A DNA stretch of 64,000 nucleotides from JAHEJN01 sp963787285 (GTDB lineage: Bacteria; Actinomycetota; Acidimicrobiia; Acidimicrobiales; JAHEJN01). This document shows positions 42,626 through 51,538 of the stretch, in pieces. Under the pieces are notes generated by a model. That model worked only from the letters and a program-made list of their open reading frames with translations, did not search any database and had not been told where the DNA came from. The position numbers and the translations under genes were made by a program. Location of the stretch: the NCBI GenBank assembly GCA_963787285.1, contig CAWBCM010000007.1, positions 8,336-72,335 of the forward strand. Direction: 5' to 3'. The stretch's first letter is position 1; each line of letters opens with the position of its first letter.

Positions 42626-43966
42626 ATGCACGTAGTCATCGTGGGTGCCGGCGAGGTGGGTTGGTATCTCGCGCAGCGCCTCGGCGCCGAGAATCACGAT
42701 GTGGTGGTCGTGGAGCAGAACGAGGTCATCGCCCGCGCCCTCGGCGACGACCTCGACGTGCAGACGATCGTGGGCAACGGCGCGAGCCCGTCGGTCCTCC
42801 TCGAGGCCGGGGCCGACAGAGCCGAGCTCTTCGCCGGTGTGACCCAGAACGACGAGGTGAACCTGATCTCCGCACTGCTCGCGAAGGACATGGGATCGAA
42901 GCAGACGGTGGTGCGCCTCGAGAACCGCGAGCTGAGAGGGACTGCAGGCCAACACCTCCGGGAGGCCGTCGGCGCCGACCTCATCATCGATCCCGATGCC
43001 GACACCGCCCAGGAGATCATCGAGCTCGTCCACGTCACCGGCGCCGACGAGGTCTATCCGATGGCCACCGGCGACGTCGTCGTCATCGGCGCAGTGGTCG
43101 GTGAGAACTCGGTGCTGGCGGGCCAGGACCTCGCAGTGATCGGCCCGACGCGCGAGTGGCCCTTCATCGTCGGTGCCGTCACCAAGGAAGGCGAAACCGT
43201 CATCCCCCGAGGCAACGTCGTCGTGAACCCCGGCGATCATCTCCGTGTCCTCACCAGTCACGATGCGCAGGCCGAGACCCTCGAGCTGCTCGGTGTCGAG
43301 CAGCGCAAGGTGAGTCGAGTCATGGTTCTCGGTGGAGGCGCGGTCGGTTTCCTCGTCGCCCGTCAGCTCCAGCGCGAGGGCGCTGAGGTGACGCTGGTCG
43401 AGCGCGACCATCGTCGGGCGGTCGCCCTCTCCGAGCGACTCCGTTGGATCACGGTGGTGGAAGGCGACATCACCGATACCGAGCTGCTGCGCGAGGAATC
43501 GGTCGCGGCGATGGACGTCGTCATCGCAGCAACCGGGGAGGACACCGCCAACGTGTTGGCGTGCGCCTACGCAGCCGCGGAGAGCGACGCGTTCACGGTC
43601 GCCGTTCTCCACCGGCTGGCGCTCCTGCCGTTGGTCCGACAGTTCGGCATCGACGCGGCGCTGAGTCCGCGAACCGCCTCGGCCAATGCGGTCCTGCAAC
43701 ACATGCGAGGCGGCACCGCCTCGGTTGCCACGTTCCTCGAGAGCGACGTCGAGGTCGACGAGTTCGTCATCTGTCACGAGTGCCGAGCCGACGGGGCGCA
43801 GGTCTCCGACCTTCATCTACCTCACACCCTGCTACTGGGCGCCGTCGTTCGCGCCGACGGTTCCAGCGAGATCGTGAGCGGCGAGACCAAGCTGTACGCG
43901 GGGGAGACCATCGTGGTCTTTGCCCGACCTTCTGGATTCGCGGAGATCCAGCAGGCCTTCACCTGA
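42626..43966 (+). CDS. trkA: Trk potassium uptake regulatory NAD-binding protein TrkA
   Basis: A 446-residue cytoplasmic gating subunit with two RCK repeats: the first nucleotide-binding fold at VIVGAGEVGWYLAQRL (residues 3-18) with the acidic VVVVEQNE, and the second at VMVLGGGAVGFLVARQL (about 232-248) with VTLVERD. Each is followed by a RCK-C domain, the first with YPMATGDVVVIGAVVGEN and the second with EIVSGETKLYAGETIVVF. The length and duplication are those of full TrkA, not the single-repeat KtrA. The stop is 1 nt before the GTG of trkH, so the pair forms one unit. No link to aromatic catabolism is implied by sequence. Confidence 0.94.
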   Translation: MHVVIVGAGEVGWYLAQRLGAENHDVVVVEQNEVIARALGDDLDVQTIVGNGASPSVLLEAGADRAELFAGVTQNDEVNLISALLAKDMGSKQTVVRLENRELRGTAGQHLREAVGADLIIDPDADTAQEIIELVHVTGADEVYPMATGDVVVIGAVVGENSVLAGQDLAVIGPTREWPFIVGAVTKEGETVIPRGNVVVNPGDHLRVLTSHDAQAETLELLGVEQRKVSRVMVLGGGAVGFLVARQLQREGAEVTLVERDHRRAVALSERLRWITVVEGDITDTELLREESVAAMDVVIAATGEDTANVLACAYAAAESDAFTVAVLHRLALLPLVRQFGIDAALSPRTASANAVLQHMRGGTASVATFLESDVEVDEFVICHECRADGAQVSDLHLPHTLLLGAVVRADGSSEIVSGETKLYAGETIVVFARPSGFAEIQQAFT

Positions 43967-43967
43967 G

Positions 43968-45458
43968 GTGGACCTCCCTCGATACCTCGCGCGGTGGCGA
44001 CGCGGGCGTCCCACCATCATTGGTCACGTCACCGGGCTCACCCTCGCCGTCTGTGGCGTCGGCGTGGCGATCAGTGGGGTGGTCGATGCCATCGAATCGG
44101 GCCCCGACACCTGGTCGTTGCTGATCACCGGCGGCGTGGAAGCCGCCATCGGCCTGTTCCTGTGGCGCTACACCACGATGCCGACGCACCTTCGCGTGGT
44201 CGACATCTTCACCACCGTGATGCTCTCGTGGCTGACGCTCGCGCTGGCCGGTGCTGCGCCCTACATCGTCACCGGATGGCTCCGGCAACCCGACCTGGCC
44301 CTCTTCGAGTCGATTTCGGGCTTCACCACGACCGGTGCCACCGTGCTGCGACCCATCGAGGGGACCTCACCGGGAATCCTGTTCTGGCGCGCCATGACGC
44401 AGTGGATCGGTGGCATGGGCGTGATCGTGCTCGTGGTGGCGGTGCTGCCTGCCGTCGGCTCCGGGGGCATGAGCCTCCTGCAAGCCGAGGCACCCGGGCC
44501 GACCGGCGAACGTCTGACCCCTCGGGTCCGGCACACGGCCCGGCGGCTGTGGGGCGTGTACGTGGGGTTCACGATCCTGTTGGCCGTCGCCTATGCCATC
44601 GCCGGAATGGGACTCTACGACGCGGTTGCCCACAGCTTCACCACCGTGTCGACCGGTGGATTCTCGCCCTACAACGGCTCGCTCGGCCATTTCGACTCGG
44701 CGTCGATCGAATGGATCGCGATCGTGGCCATGTTCCTGGCGGGAGGAAGCTTCACGCTCTATTTCCGGGCGCTCCGGGGCAACGTGAAGCCGCTGCTGAA
44801 GTCGTCGGAGGTTCACCTCTATCTTCTCGTCGTCCTGTTGGCCAGCACGTACGCCTTCGCGGCCAACGACGCGTCGGGCCCGGCACCGGAGCGACTGCGC
44901 GACGCCGTATTCAGCGTCACGTCGATCGTGTCGACGACCGGCTACGCGACGACCGATTTCGGACTCTGGAGTCAGGGCAGTCAGACCATGTTGTTGCTGC
45001 TCATGCCGATCGGTGCCATGGCCGGCTCCACCGCCGGCGGGGTCAAGATGCTCCGCGTGCTCGCCGTTGCGAGCTTCGCGCACCGGGAGGCGCTGCGGCA
45101 GCTGCATCCGAGGCTCGTGCGTCCGGTTCGCGTGGGTGGTGCGATTCTTCCCGATCGGGTGGCGAACAGGGTCATGGCCTTCATGGTGCTCGCGCTCGCC
45201 GTCTTCGGCGGAGGAGCGTTGCTCATCGCGATGACCGGTCCGGACATGATCACGTCGTTCTCGGCGGCGGCGACGGCCTTCGGCAACGTCGGACCGGGTC
45301 TCGGGGCAGTCGGGCCGACCAGCGACTTCCTGGTCCTCTCCCGGTTCGCCCGCCTGGTGACCATGGCGCAGATGCTGCTCGGTCGGCTCGAGATCTATCC
45401 GGTGATCCTGTCGCTGTCGTTCATCGTGCTCCGCCCGAGACGCCACTCCCGGGCCTGA
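43968..45458 (+). CDS. trkH: Trk potassium transporter membrane subunit
   Basis: A 496-residue potassium channel-like transporter with four membrane-pore-membrane repeats. The four selectivity-filter loops are visible in SGFTTTGATVL, TVSTGGFSPYNG, VSTTGYATTDFG and FGNVGPGLGAVGP; the glycine of each filter is conserved. Additional N-terminal helices (about residues 18-90) are as in TrkH. The start is GTG 43968, one base after trkA; the frame is open 16 codons further upstream inside trkA, but that part is not homologous. With TrkA it imports potassium under NAD(H)/ATP control. Confidence 0.93.
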   Translation: MDLPRYLARWRRGRPTIIGHVTGLTLAVCGVGVAISGVVDAIESGPDTWSLLITGGVEAAIGLFLWRYTTMPTHLRVVDIFTTVMLSWLTLALAGAAPYIVTGWLRQPDLALFESISGFTTTGATVLRPIEGTSPGILFWRAMTQWIGGMGVIVLVVAVLPAVGSGGMSLLQAEAPGPTGERLTPRVRHTARRLWGVYVGFTILLAVAYAIAGMGLYDAVAHSFTTVSTGGFSPYNGSLGHFDSASIEWIAIVAMFLAGGSFTLYFRALRGNVKPLLKSSEVHLYLLVVLLASTYAFAANDASGPAPERLRDAVFSVTSIVSTTGYATTDFGLWSQGSQTMLLLLMPIGAMAGSTAGGVKMLRVLAVASFAHREALRQLHPRLVRPVRVGGAILPDRVANRVMAFMVLALAVFGGGALLIAMTGPDMITSFSAAATAFGNVGPGLGAVGPTSDFLVLSRFARLVTMAQMLLGRLEIYPVILSLSFIVLRPRRHSRA

Positions 45459-45468
45459 GTCGAGCCAC

Positions 45469-45474
45469 TAGGGT
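45469..45474 (+). promoter_or_regulatory. -10 element TAGGGT upstream of ligC
   Basis: TAGGGT lies about 45 nt before the ligC ATG and just after the trkH stop. The expected leader contains GGAGGAG (45503-45509), so this gene uses a normal ribosome-binding site, unlike the leaderless genes nearby. Confidence 0.4.
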
Positions 45475-45518
45475 CTGGCCCGACAAGAGAGCCGCTCGAC
45501 GCGGAGGAGACGAGCCCG

Positions 45519-46466
45519 ATGAAGATCGTGATGGCCGGCGAAGGAGCGATCGCCCGCAGGCACCTGGCGGGAATCGGCCGCATCGACGGCATCGAAGTGG
45601 CATCGCTCGTCGGTGGGAATCCCGACGACACTGCCGCGCTGGCGGCCGAGCTCGGCATCGCGCACCACACGGGTGACCTGGCCGAAGGGCTGGCCCAACC
45701 CGGAGTCGAAGCTGCGGTGCTCACCACGCCGACCCAGATGCACGCCCGCCAGGCCATCGAAGTGCTCGAGGCAGGCAAGCACGTGCTCGTCGAGATCCCC
45801 ATGGCCGACAACCTCGCCGACGCCGAGCGCCTGGTGGCCACGCAGGAGAAGACGGGTCTCACCGCCATGGTGTGCCACACCCGCCGTTTCAACCCCAGCC
45901 ACCAGCTGATCCACGACCGCATCGTCGCCGGCGACCTCACCCTCCAACACCTGGTGGTCGAGACGTTCTTCTTCCGCCGCGAGAACAAGAACGCACTGGG
46001 CAAACCCCGGTCGTGGACCGATCATCTGCTCTGGCACCATGCGTGCCACACCGTCGACATCTTCCAGTACCAGACGGGAGAGACCGCCGGCGAGCTGTGG
46101 GCGCTCGAGGGGCCGTCCCATCCCGACCTCGGCATCGCCATGGACATGAGCATCGGGCTGAAGGCGCCGACCTCCGGTGCTGTCTGCACGCTGTCGCTGT
46201 CGTTCAACAACGACGGTCCCCTCGGCACCTTCTTCCGCTACATCTGCGACAACGGCACCTTCATCGCCCGCTACGACGAGCTCGTCGACGGATACCAGCA
46301 GCCGGTCGACCTCACGGGCGTGGCCGTTTCCGACGACGGCATCGAGTTGCAGGATCGTGAGTTCTTCTCCGCCATCGCCGACGGCCGTGAGCCCAACGCC
46401 TCGGTCGCCCAGTGCCTGCCCGCGATGCAGACGCTCGACCGACTCGACAAGGTCCTGGGTCACTGA
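45519..46466 (+). CDS. ligC: 4-carboxy-2-hydroxymuconate-6-semialdehyde dehydrogenase
   Basis: A 315-residue Gfo/Idh/MocA-type NADP enzyme, matching LigC in length and motifs. It oxidises the hemiacetal form of CHMS to 2-pyrone-4,6-dicarboxylate. The nucleotide turn is MAGEGAIARRHLAGI. VLVEIPMADNLADAE has E-I-P where most Gfo/Idh enzymes have E-K-P, as in known LigC. CHTRRFNPSHQLIHDRIVAG, RSWTDHLLWHHACHTVD, LSLSFNNDGPLGTFFRYICD and DGIELQDREFF are near-identical in pattern to sphingomonad LigC. It is followed with TGATG overlap by an F420-type oxidoreductase gene. It lies away from pobA-ligAB and ligJK, separated by trkAH. Confidence 0.93.
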   Translation: MKIVMAGEGAIARRHLAGIGRIDGIEVASLVGGNPDDTAALAAELGIAHHTGDLAEGLAQPGVEAAVLTTPTQMHARQAIEVLEAGKHVLVEIPMADNLADAERLVATQEKTGLTAMVCHTRRFNPSHQLIHDRIVAGDLTLQHLVVETFFFRRENKNALGKPRSWTDHLLWHHACHTVDIFQYQTGETAGELWALEGPSHPDLGIAMDMSIGLKAPTSGAVCTLSLSFNNDGPLGTFFRYICDNGTFIARYDELVDGYQQPVDLTGVAVSDDGIELQDREFFSAIADGREPNASVAQCLPAMQTLDRLDKVLGH

Positions 46467-47305
46467 TGGGCCGGCATGCGATCAAGACGCCGCCCCATCA
46501 CGACACCTGGGCCACGTTCCTCGACACGTGGAAGGCGGCCGACGACATCGAGGTGTACGAGTCGGCGTGGAACTGGGATCACTTCTATCCGCTCGCCCCG
46601 CCCTACGACGGCCCGAACCTCGAGGGCTGGACCATGCTGGCTGCGCTGGCCCAGGCCACGCGACGCCTTCGTATCGGCGCCATGGTGAACGGCATGCACC
46701 ATCGTCATCCGGCCGTGACGGCCAACATGGCCGCCACCCTCGACCACATCTCCGACGGTCGCTTCGAGCTGGGAATCGGCGCGGGATGGAACGAGATGGA
46801 GTCGAGCGCGTACGGGATCGAGCTCGGCTCACTGAAGGAGCGCTTCGATCGACTCGACGAAGGCATCCCCATCATCGCGTCGCTCCTCGCCAACAAGGTC
46901 ACGAGCTTCGACGGCCGGTACTTCCAGGTCACCGAGGCCTGGTGTGAGCCCAAACCGGTACAGGCCAAGATTCCGCTGGTGATCGGAGGCAGGGGTCCCA
47001 AGCGCACCCTGCGTGCGGTGGCCCGATGGGCCGACCAGTGGGACATGACCTTCCCCGACGAACCGGCCGAATGGCTTGCGCTCGACGCCGTGTTGCGTGA
47101 GCACTGCGAGCGTGAGGGTCGCGACCAGTCCGAGATCGCCCGTTCGGTGCACCTGGGGTACGCGCCCGACGACGACGTCGCCGCCCTGGCCGACAAAGCG
47201 GCGTCGTTCTTCGCGGCCGGAGTCGACATCGTGGTGTGGTCGATGCGGCCGCCGTGCACCGCCGACCGACTCGCACCGCTGGCCGAGGCGTTGAGAGACG
47301 TCTGA
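46466..47305 (+). CDS. luciferase-like (LLM), probably F420-dependent, oxidoreductase coupled to ligC
   Basis: A 279-residue TIM-barrel protein of the bacterial luciferase-like superfamily. YESAWNWDHFYPL, TRRLRIGAMVNGMHHRHPAV, DHISDGRFELGIGAGWNEME and IPLVIGGRGPKRTLRAVARWAD are the landmarks of actinobacterial F420-dependent LLM enzymes; the His/Trp in the first and GxGAGWN in the third contact the cofactor in the family. The N-terminus is slightly short before the first barrel strand. Its ATG overlaps the ligC TGA by one base, so it is made together with a protocatechuate-pathway enzyme. F420 use is inferred from family and lineage and not shown by a unique motif. Confidence 0.87.
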   Translation: MGRHAIKTPPHHDTWATFLDTWKAADDIEVYESAWNWDHFYPLAPPYDGPNLEGWTMLAALAQATRRLRIGAMVNGMHHRHPAVTANMAATLDHISDGRFELGIGAGWNEMESSAYGIELGSLKERFDRLDEGIPIIASLLANKVTSFDGRYFQVTEAWCEPKPVQAKIPLVIGGRGPKRTLRAVARWADQWDMTFPDEPAEWLALDAVLREHCEREGRDQSEIARSVHLGYAPDDDVAALADKAASFFAAGVDIVVWSMRPPCTADRLAPLAEALRDV

Positions 47306-47371
47306 CCGCTCGGGGCCGTGCGGAACCGCGAGTCCGCCGCATTCGTCCCAGACCCGGTAGCTTCTCCGCAG

Positions 47372-47377
47372 TATTCT
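47372..47377 (+). promoter_or_regulatory. -10 element TATTCT upstream of glgP
   Basis: TATTCT sits in the 136-nt gap before the glycogen genes, about 64 nt upstream of GTG 47442. AGGAG at 47432-47436 is a suitable ribosome-binding site for that start. I see no matching -35. Confidence 0.4.
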
Positions 47378-47441
47378 GTGAGTCCGACAGCGTCGTCACT
47401 GCTCGCCGCAATCCCCCCAGACCCGATCCCCAGGAGTTGTC

Positions 47442-49421
47442 GTGGATGCCCCGATGCTGCGCACGCAGTTGCATCTCGTTGCCAGCAATCATTCGTGGAC
47501 GTGGTCCCCGTCGGCGCAGGAGATCTTCGGTGCCCTTCCCGGTGCCGGGCGCGGCCGCCATCCCGTCGACGTCGTGGACTGTCTCAGCGATACACAACTG
47601 ATCGCGCTGGCGGGCGACGGCGAGTTCGCCGCGGCGGTCGGTGAGCAGGTGGCCGCGGTGGAGGCCATCGAGACGGTCCGCGATCCCGAGATCGCCTACT
47701 TCTCACCCGAGTTCGGCCTCACCGACCTGCTTCCCCAATACAGCGGCGGGCTCGGCATCCTGGCCGGCGATCACCTCAAGGCGGCGTCCGACCTCGGCCT
47801 GTCGCTCTGTGGTGTCGGACTGTTCTACCGCTACGGCTTCTTCCACCAGTCGTTGGAGCACGGCCGCCAGACCGAGTACTACGTGACCTGCCATGCCGAC
47901 GAGCTAGGTGCCGTCGACACCGGCGTCGTCGTCGAGGTCCCGGTCGGTGACCGAATCGTCGCCGCCAAGGCGTGGCGCTTCGATGTCGGCTCGATACCCA
48001 TGGTGGTGCTCGACACCGATATCGATGCCAACCATCCCGACGACCGCACGATCACCGACCGGCTCTACGGCGGCGACAAGCGTCATCGCCTCCGCCAAGA
48101 GCTGATTCTCGGCGTCGGCGGCGCCCGAGCGATCCGCGAGCTCGGTTTCCGCCCTCGGGTGCACCACCTCAACGAGGGTCATGCCGCCTTTCTCCTGCTC
48201 GAACTGCTCGACCTGCGCATCACCGAGGGCGCCACTCTGACCGAGGCAGTTGCCGACGTGGGTCCCGGAATCGTCTTCACCACCCACACTCCGGTGCCCG
48301 CAGGAATCGATCGCTTCTCGAAGGATCTGGCTGCCGAGCACCTGAAGCCCTGGGCCGACAAGTGGAGGGTGCCGGTTTCCGACGTGCTCGCGCTCGGAGC
48401 CGAAGGATCCTCGGTGGACGAGGCGACGTTCAACATGGCCAACTTCGCGCTCCGGATCGCATGGCGGACCAACGGCGTGTCGAAGCTCCACGGACAGGTC
48501 AGCAGAGAGCTGTTCGCCGACATCGAGCGGGGCGATGCCATCGGCTCGATCACCAACGGCGTGCACGCCCGCACGTGGGTGCATCCGCCGTTGCAGCGGG
48601 CCTTCGACAACCACCTTGGACCCGGCTGGGCCAACGGCGACGCCGACGCGTGGAGTCGGGTCGACACCATCTCCGACGACGAGGTACGGGCGATGCGGGC
48701 CGATGGTCATGCGGTGTTGGCCAACGTCGTGCACGGGCGCACGGGGGTCGAGCTCACTCCTGGTGCGCTGACCATCGGGTTCGCCCGCCGGTTCGCGACG
48801 TACAAGCGGGCCAACCTGTTGTTGCTCGAGGCCGAGCGCGTTGCGGCGCTGCTCGCCGACGATGATCGTCCGGTGCAGTTCGTCTTCGCCGGGAAGGCCC
48901 ATCCGGCCGACGGGCCGGGCAAGGCCCTCCTGGCCCAGATCGCCGCGTTCGCCGAGTCGTCGGAGGCCAACTCTCGTTTCGTGTTGGTGCCCGACTACGA
49001 GATCTCCGTGGCCAAGGCCATGTACGCAGGGTGCGACGTCTGGCTGAACAACCCGGTGCGACCCCGCGAGGCATCGGGAACCAGTGGCGAGAAGTCGGCG
49101 CTCAACGGCGGCCTGAACCTCTCGATCAGCGACGGCTGGTGGGCCGAGATGGCCGACGATCGCAACGGGTTCACCATCCCCATCAGCGACGCCACCGACA
49201 CCGCCGTCCGCGATGCCGCCGAGGCCCGGTCGATCCTCGACCTGCTCGAGACCGTCGTCGTTCCGCTCTACTACGCCGGTGGTGTGGCCGCGTCGGCCGA
49301 GTGGATCGAACGGGTCCGCCACTGCTGGCGCACGCTCGGCCCCAAGGTGACCGCGGCGAGAATGGTGGCCGACTACCGCGACGAGTTGTACACGCCGGCT
49401 GCCGCGGCTTCGCTCGTCTGA
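47442..49421 (+). CDS. glgP: alpha-glucan (glycogen) phosphorylase
   Basis: A 659-residue GT35 phosphorylase that releases glucose-1-phosphate from alpha-1,4-glucan ends. It belongs to the actinobacterial/archaeal type: EIAYFSPEFGLTDLLPQYSGGLGILAGDHLKAASDLGL, split by function into the substrate-binding start, is followed by VHHLNEGHAAFLLLE, FTTHTPVPAGIDRF, FARRFATYKRANLL and the PLP-lysine region ASGTSGEKSALNGGLNLS. The N-terminal ~90 residues, with LVASNHSWTWSP, correspond to a shortened DUF3417-like part; actinobacterial relatives are usually longer (about 850). Its TGA overlaps the glgX ATG as TGATG. Confidence 0.92.
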   Translation: MDAPMLRTQLHLVASNHSWTWSPSAQEIFGALPGAGRGRHPVDVVDCLSDTQLIALAGDGEFAAAVGEQVAAVEAIETVRDPEIAYFSPEFGLTDLLPQYSGGLGILAGDHLKAASDLGLSLCGVGLFYRYGFFHQSLEHGRQTEYYVTCHADELGAVDTGVVVEVPVGDRIVAAKAWRFDVGSIPMVVLDTDIDANHPDDRTITDRLYGGDKRHRLRQELILGVGGARAIRELGFRPRVHHLNEGHAAFLLLELLDLRITEGATLTEAVADVGPGIVFTTHTPVPAGIDRFSKDLAAEHLKPWADKWRVPVSDVLALGAEGSSVDEATFNMANFALRIAWRTNGVSKLHGQVSRELFADIERGDAIGSITNGVHARTWVHPPLQRAFDNHLGPGWANGDADAWSRVDTISDDEVRAMRADGHAVLANVVHGRTGVELTPGALTIGFARRFATYKRANLLLLEAERVAALLADDDRPVQFVFAGKAHPADGPGKALLAQIAAFAESSEANSRFVLVPDYEISVAKAMYAGCDVWLNNPVRPREASGTSGEKSALNGGLNLSISDGWWAEMADDRNGFTIPISDATDTAVRDAAEARSILDLLETVVVPLYYAGGVAASAEWIERVRHCWRTLGPKVTAARMVADYRDELYTPAAAASLV

Positions 49422-51538
49422 TGGAGATCTGGCCCGGCGACGTCTTCCCGCTCGGGGCGACCTTCGACGGGACCGGAGTGAACTTCGCCGTGTTCTCGGA
49501 GGTGGCCGAGTACATCGAGCTGTGTCTGTTCGACGACGGTGGTGACGAGACCCGCCTCCGACTCCCGGAGTCGAAGAACTTCGTCCACGCCGGGTATGTG
49601 GACGGTCTCGGCCCCGGCCAGCGCTACGGCTTTCGAGTTCACGGGCCGTGGAACCCCGGCAACGGGAGCCGGTGCAACCCGGCCAAGCTGCTCCTCGATC
49701 CCTACGCGAAGGCCATGAGCGGCACCGTCGACTGGGGCCGGGAGGTGTACGGGCACGTGGCGGTCGACACGGCCGTGCGCGACAACAGCGACAGCGCCGG
49801 GTCCGTGCCCCTTTCGGTCGTCGTGAGCCCATGGTTCGACTGGGGCGAAGACCGACCACGGCGAGTGCCGCTGCACGAGACCGTCATCTACGAAGCTCAT
49901 GTGCGTGGCCTCACCATGACCCACCCCGACGTTCCCGAGAATCTCAGGGGAACCTTCGCCGGCCTCACCACGCCGGCGGTGCTCGAGCATCTCCGATCCA
50001 TCGGCGTGACCGCCATCGAGCTCCTGCCGGTGCATCAGTTCATCGACGACCACTTCCTCCTCGACATGGGTCTCAGCAACTACTGGGGCTACAACTCGAT
50101 CGGCTTCTTCGCGCCCCACGGCAGGTACTCGGCGAGCGGAGACGCCGGGGGCCAGGTCACCGAGTTCAAGTCGATGGTGAAGACCCTGCACGCCGAGGGG
50201 TTCGAAGTCATCCTCGACGTGGTCTACAACCACACGGCCGAGGGCAATCACCTCGGCCCGCAGCTGTGCTTCAAGGGCTTCGACAACGCGGCCTACTACC
50301 GTCTCGACCCGAACAATCAGCAGCGCTACGTCGACTACACGGGCACCGGCAACAGCCTGAACATGCGCCACCCCCATTCCCTGCAGCTGGTCATGGACAG
50401 TCTGCGGTACTGGATCCAGGAGATGCACGTCGACGGCTTCCGGTTCGACCTGGCCTCGACGCTCGCCCGGGAGCTTCACGAGGTCGACCGCCTGTCGGCG
50501 TTCTTCGACCTCATCCACCAGGACCCCGTGGTGAGCCGAGTCAAGCTCATTGCCGAACCGTGGGACGTCGGCGAAGGCGGCTACCAGGTGGGTAACTTCC
50601 CGGTGCTGTGGTCGGAGTGGAACGGCCGGTACCGAGACGGCGTTCGCGACTTCTGGTGCAGCGCCGACGAGTCGCTCGCCGACTTCGCGTCGCGCTTCAC
50701 CGGGAGCAGCGATCTCTACGCGTGGTCGGGGCGACGACCGTCGGCGAGCGTGAACTTCATCACCGCCCACGACGGCTTCACCCTCGCCGACCTCGTGGCC
50801 TACGAAGAGAAGCACAACCACGCCAACGGCGAGAACAATCGGGACGGCGACAACCACAACCACTCGTGGAACTCCGGTGCCGAGGGGCCAACCGACGATC
50901 CGACGATCATCGAGATCCGCAAGGTGCGTCAACGGTCGATGCTGGCCACTCTCTTCCTGTCACAGGGCGTGCCGATGCTGCTCGGCGGCGACGAGATCGG
51001 TCGCACCCAACACGGCAACAACAACGCGTACTGCCAGGACAACGAGATCAGCTGGCTCGACTGGAGCAACGTCGACACCGATCTGCTCGGGTTCGTGCGC
51101 CATGTCGCCATGCTGCGAACCGAACATCCCGTGTTCCGCCGCCGTCGTTGGTTCGAAGGCCGCCCCATCCACGGCGAGGTCGACGACATCCACTGGTACA
51201 CGCCAGAGGGCATCGAGATGAGCGACGACGACTGGAATGTCGGCTACGCCCGTTCGCTCGCGGTGTTCCTGAACGGCGAGGGCATCGAGAGCCGTACTCG
51301 GAGAGACGAGCCCATCGTCGACGACAGCTTCCTCGTGCTCTTCAATGCGGCACCCGATCCCATCACCTTCGTGATTCCCGACGGCCTCGGCGGGTGCGAC
51401 TGGGAGGTCGATCTCGACACGTCGGCCGCAACGAACAATGGTGTGCTCGTGAGCTCCAGCGAGAAGTGGGACCTCGATCCGTGGGCGGTGCTCGTGCTGC
51501 GGCGCGTCGCTGCGCCTCCCGATGACGCTGAGGCATGA
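49421..51538 (+). CDS. glgX: glycogen debranching enzyme (isoamylase type)
   Basis: A 705-residue GH13_11 enzyme. A CBM48 domain at the N-terminus (PLGATFDGTGVNFAVFSEVA, about residues 9-28) is followed by the TIM barrel: VTAIELLPVHQFI, DVVYNHTAEGNHLG, the nucleophile Asp in HVDGFRFDLASTL, the acid/base Glu in VKLIAEPWDVGEGG, and the third Asp in FITAHDGFTLADL. NNNAYCQDNEISWLDW is the GlgX-specific stretch. It removes alpha-1,6 branch stubs left by GlgP, giving maltodextrins for MalQ. It starts with ATG 49421 in a TGATG overlap with glgP and ends in an ATGA overlap with glgA. Confidence 0.94.
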   Translation: MEIWPGDVFPLGATFDGTGVNFAVFSEVAEYIELCLFDDGGDETRLRLPESKNFVHAGYVDGLGPGQRYGFRVHGPWNPGNGSRCNPAKLLLDPYAKAMSGTVDWGREVYGHVAVDTAVRDNSDSAGSVPLSVVVSPWFDWGEDRPRRVPLHETVIYEAHVRGLTMTHPDVPENLRGTFAGLTTPAVLEHLRSIGVTAIELLPVHQFIDDHFLLDMGLSNYWGYNSIGFFAPHGRYSASGDAGGQVTEFKSMVKTLHAEGFEVILDVVYNHTAEGNHLGPQLCFKGFDNAAYYRLDPNNQQRYVDYTGTGNSLNMRHPHSLQLVMDSLRYWIQEMHVDGFRFDLASTLARELHEVDRLSAFFDLIHQDPVVSRVKLIAEPWDVGEGGYQVGNFPVLWSEWNGRYRDGVRDFWCSADESLADFASRFTGSSDLYAWSGRRPSASVNFITAHDGFTLADLVAYEEKHNHANGENNRDGDNHNHSWNSGAEGPTDDPTIIEIRKVRQRSMLATLFLSQGVPMLLGGDEIGRTQHGNNNAYCQDNEISWLDWSNVDTDLLGFVRHVAMLRTEHPVFRRRRWFEGRPIHGEVDDIHWYTPEGIEMSDDDWNVGYARSLAVFLNGEGIESRTRRDEPIVDDSFLVLFNAAPDPITFVIPDGLGGCDWEVDLDTSAATNNGVLVSSSEKWDLDPWAVLVLRRVAAPPDDAEA

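Noticed and set aside
47904..49859. A 651-residue minus-strand frame opposite glgP
   Set aside because: Arg/Pro/Gly-rich without motifs; glgP and glgX on the plus strand are complete and overlap in a normal operon fashion.
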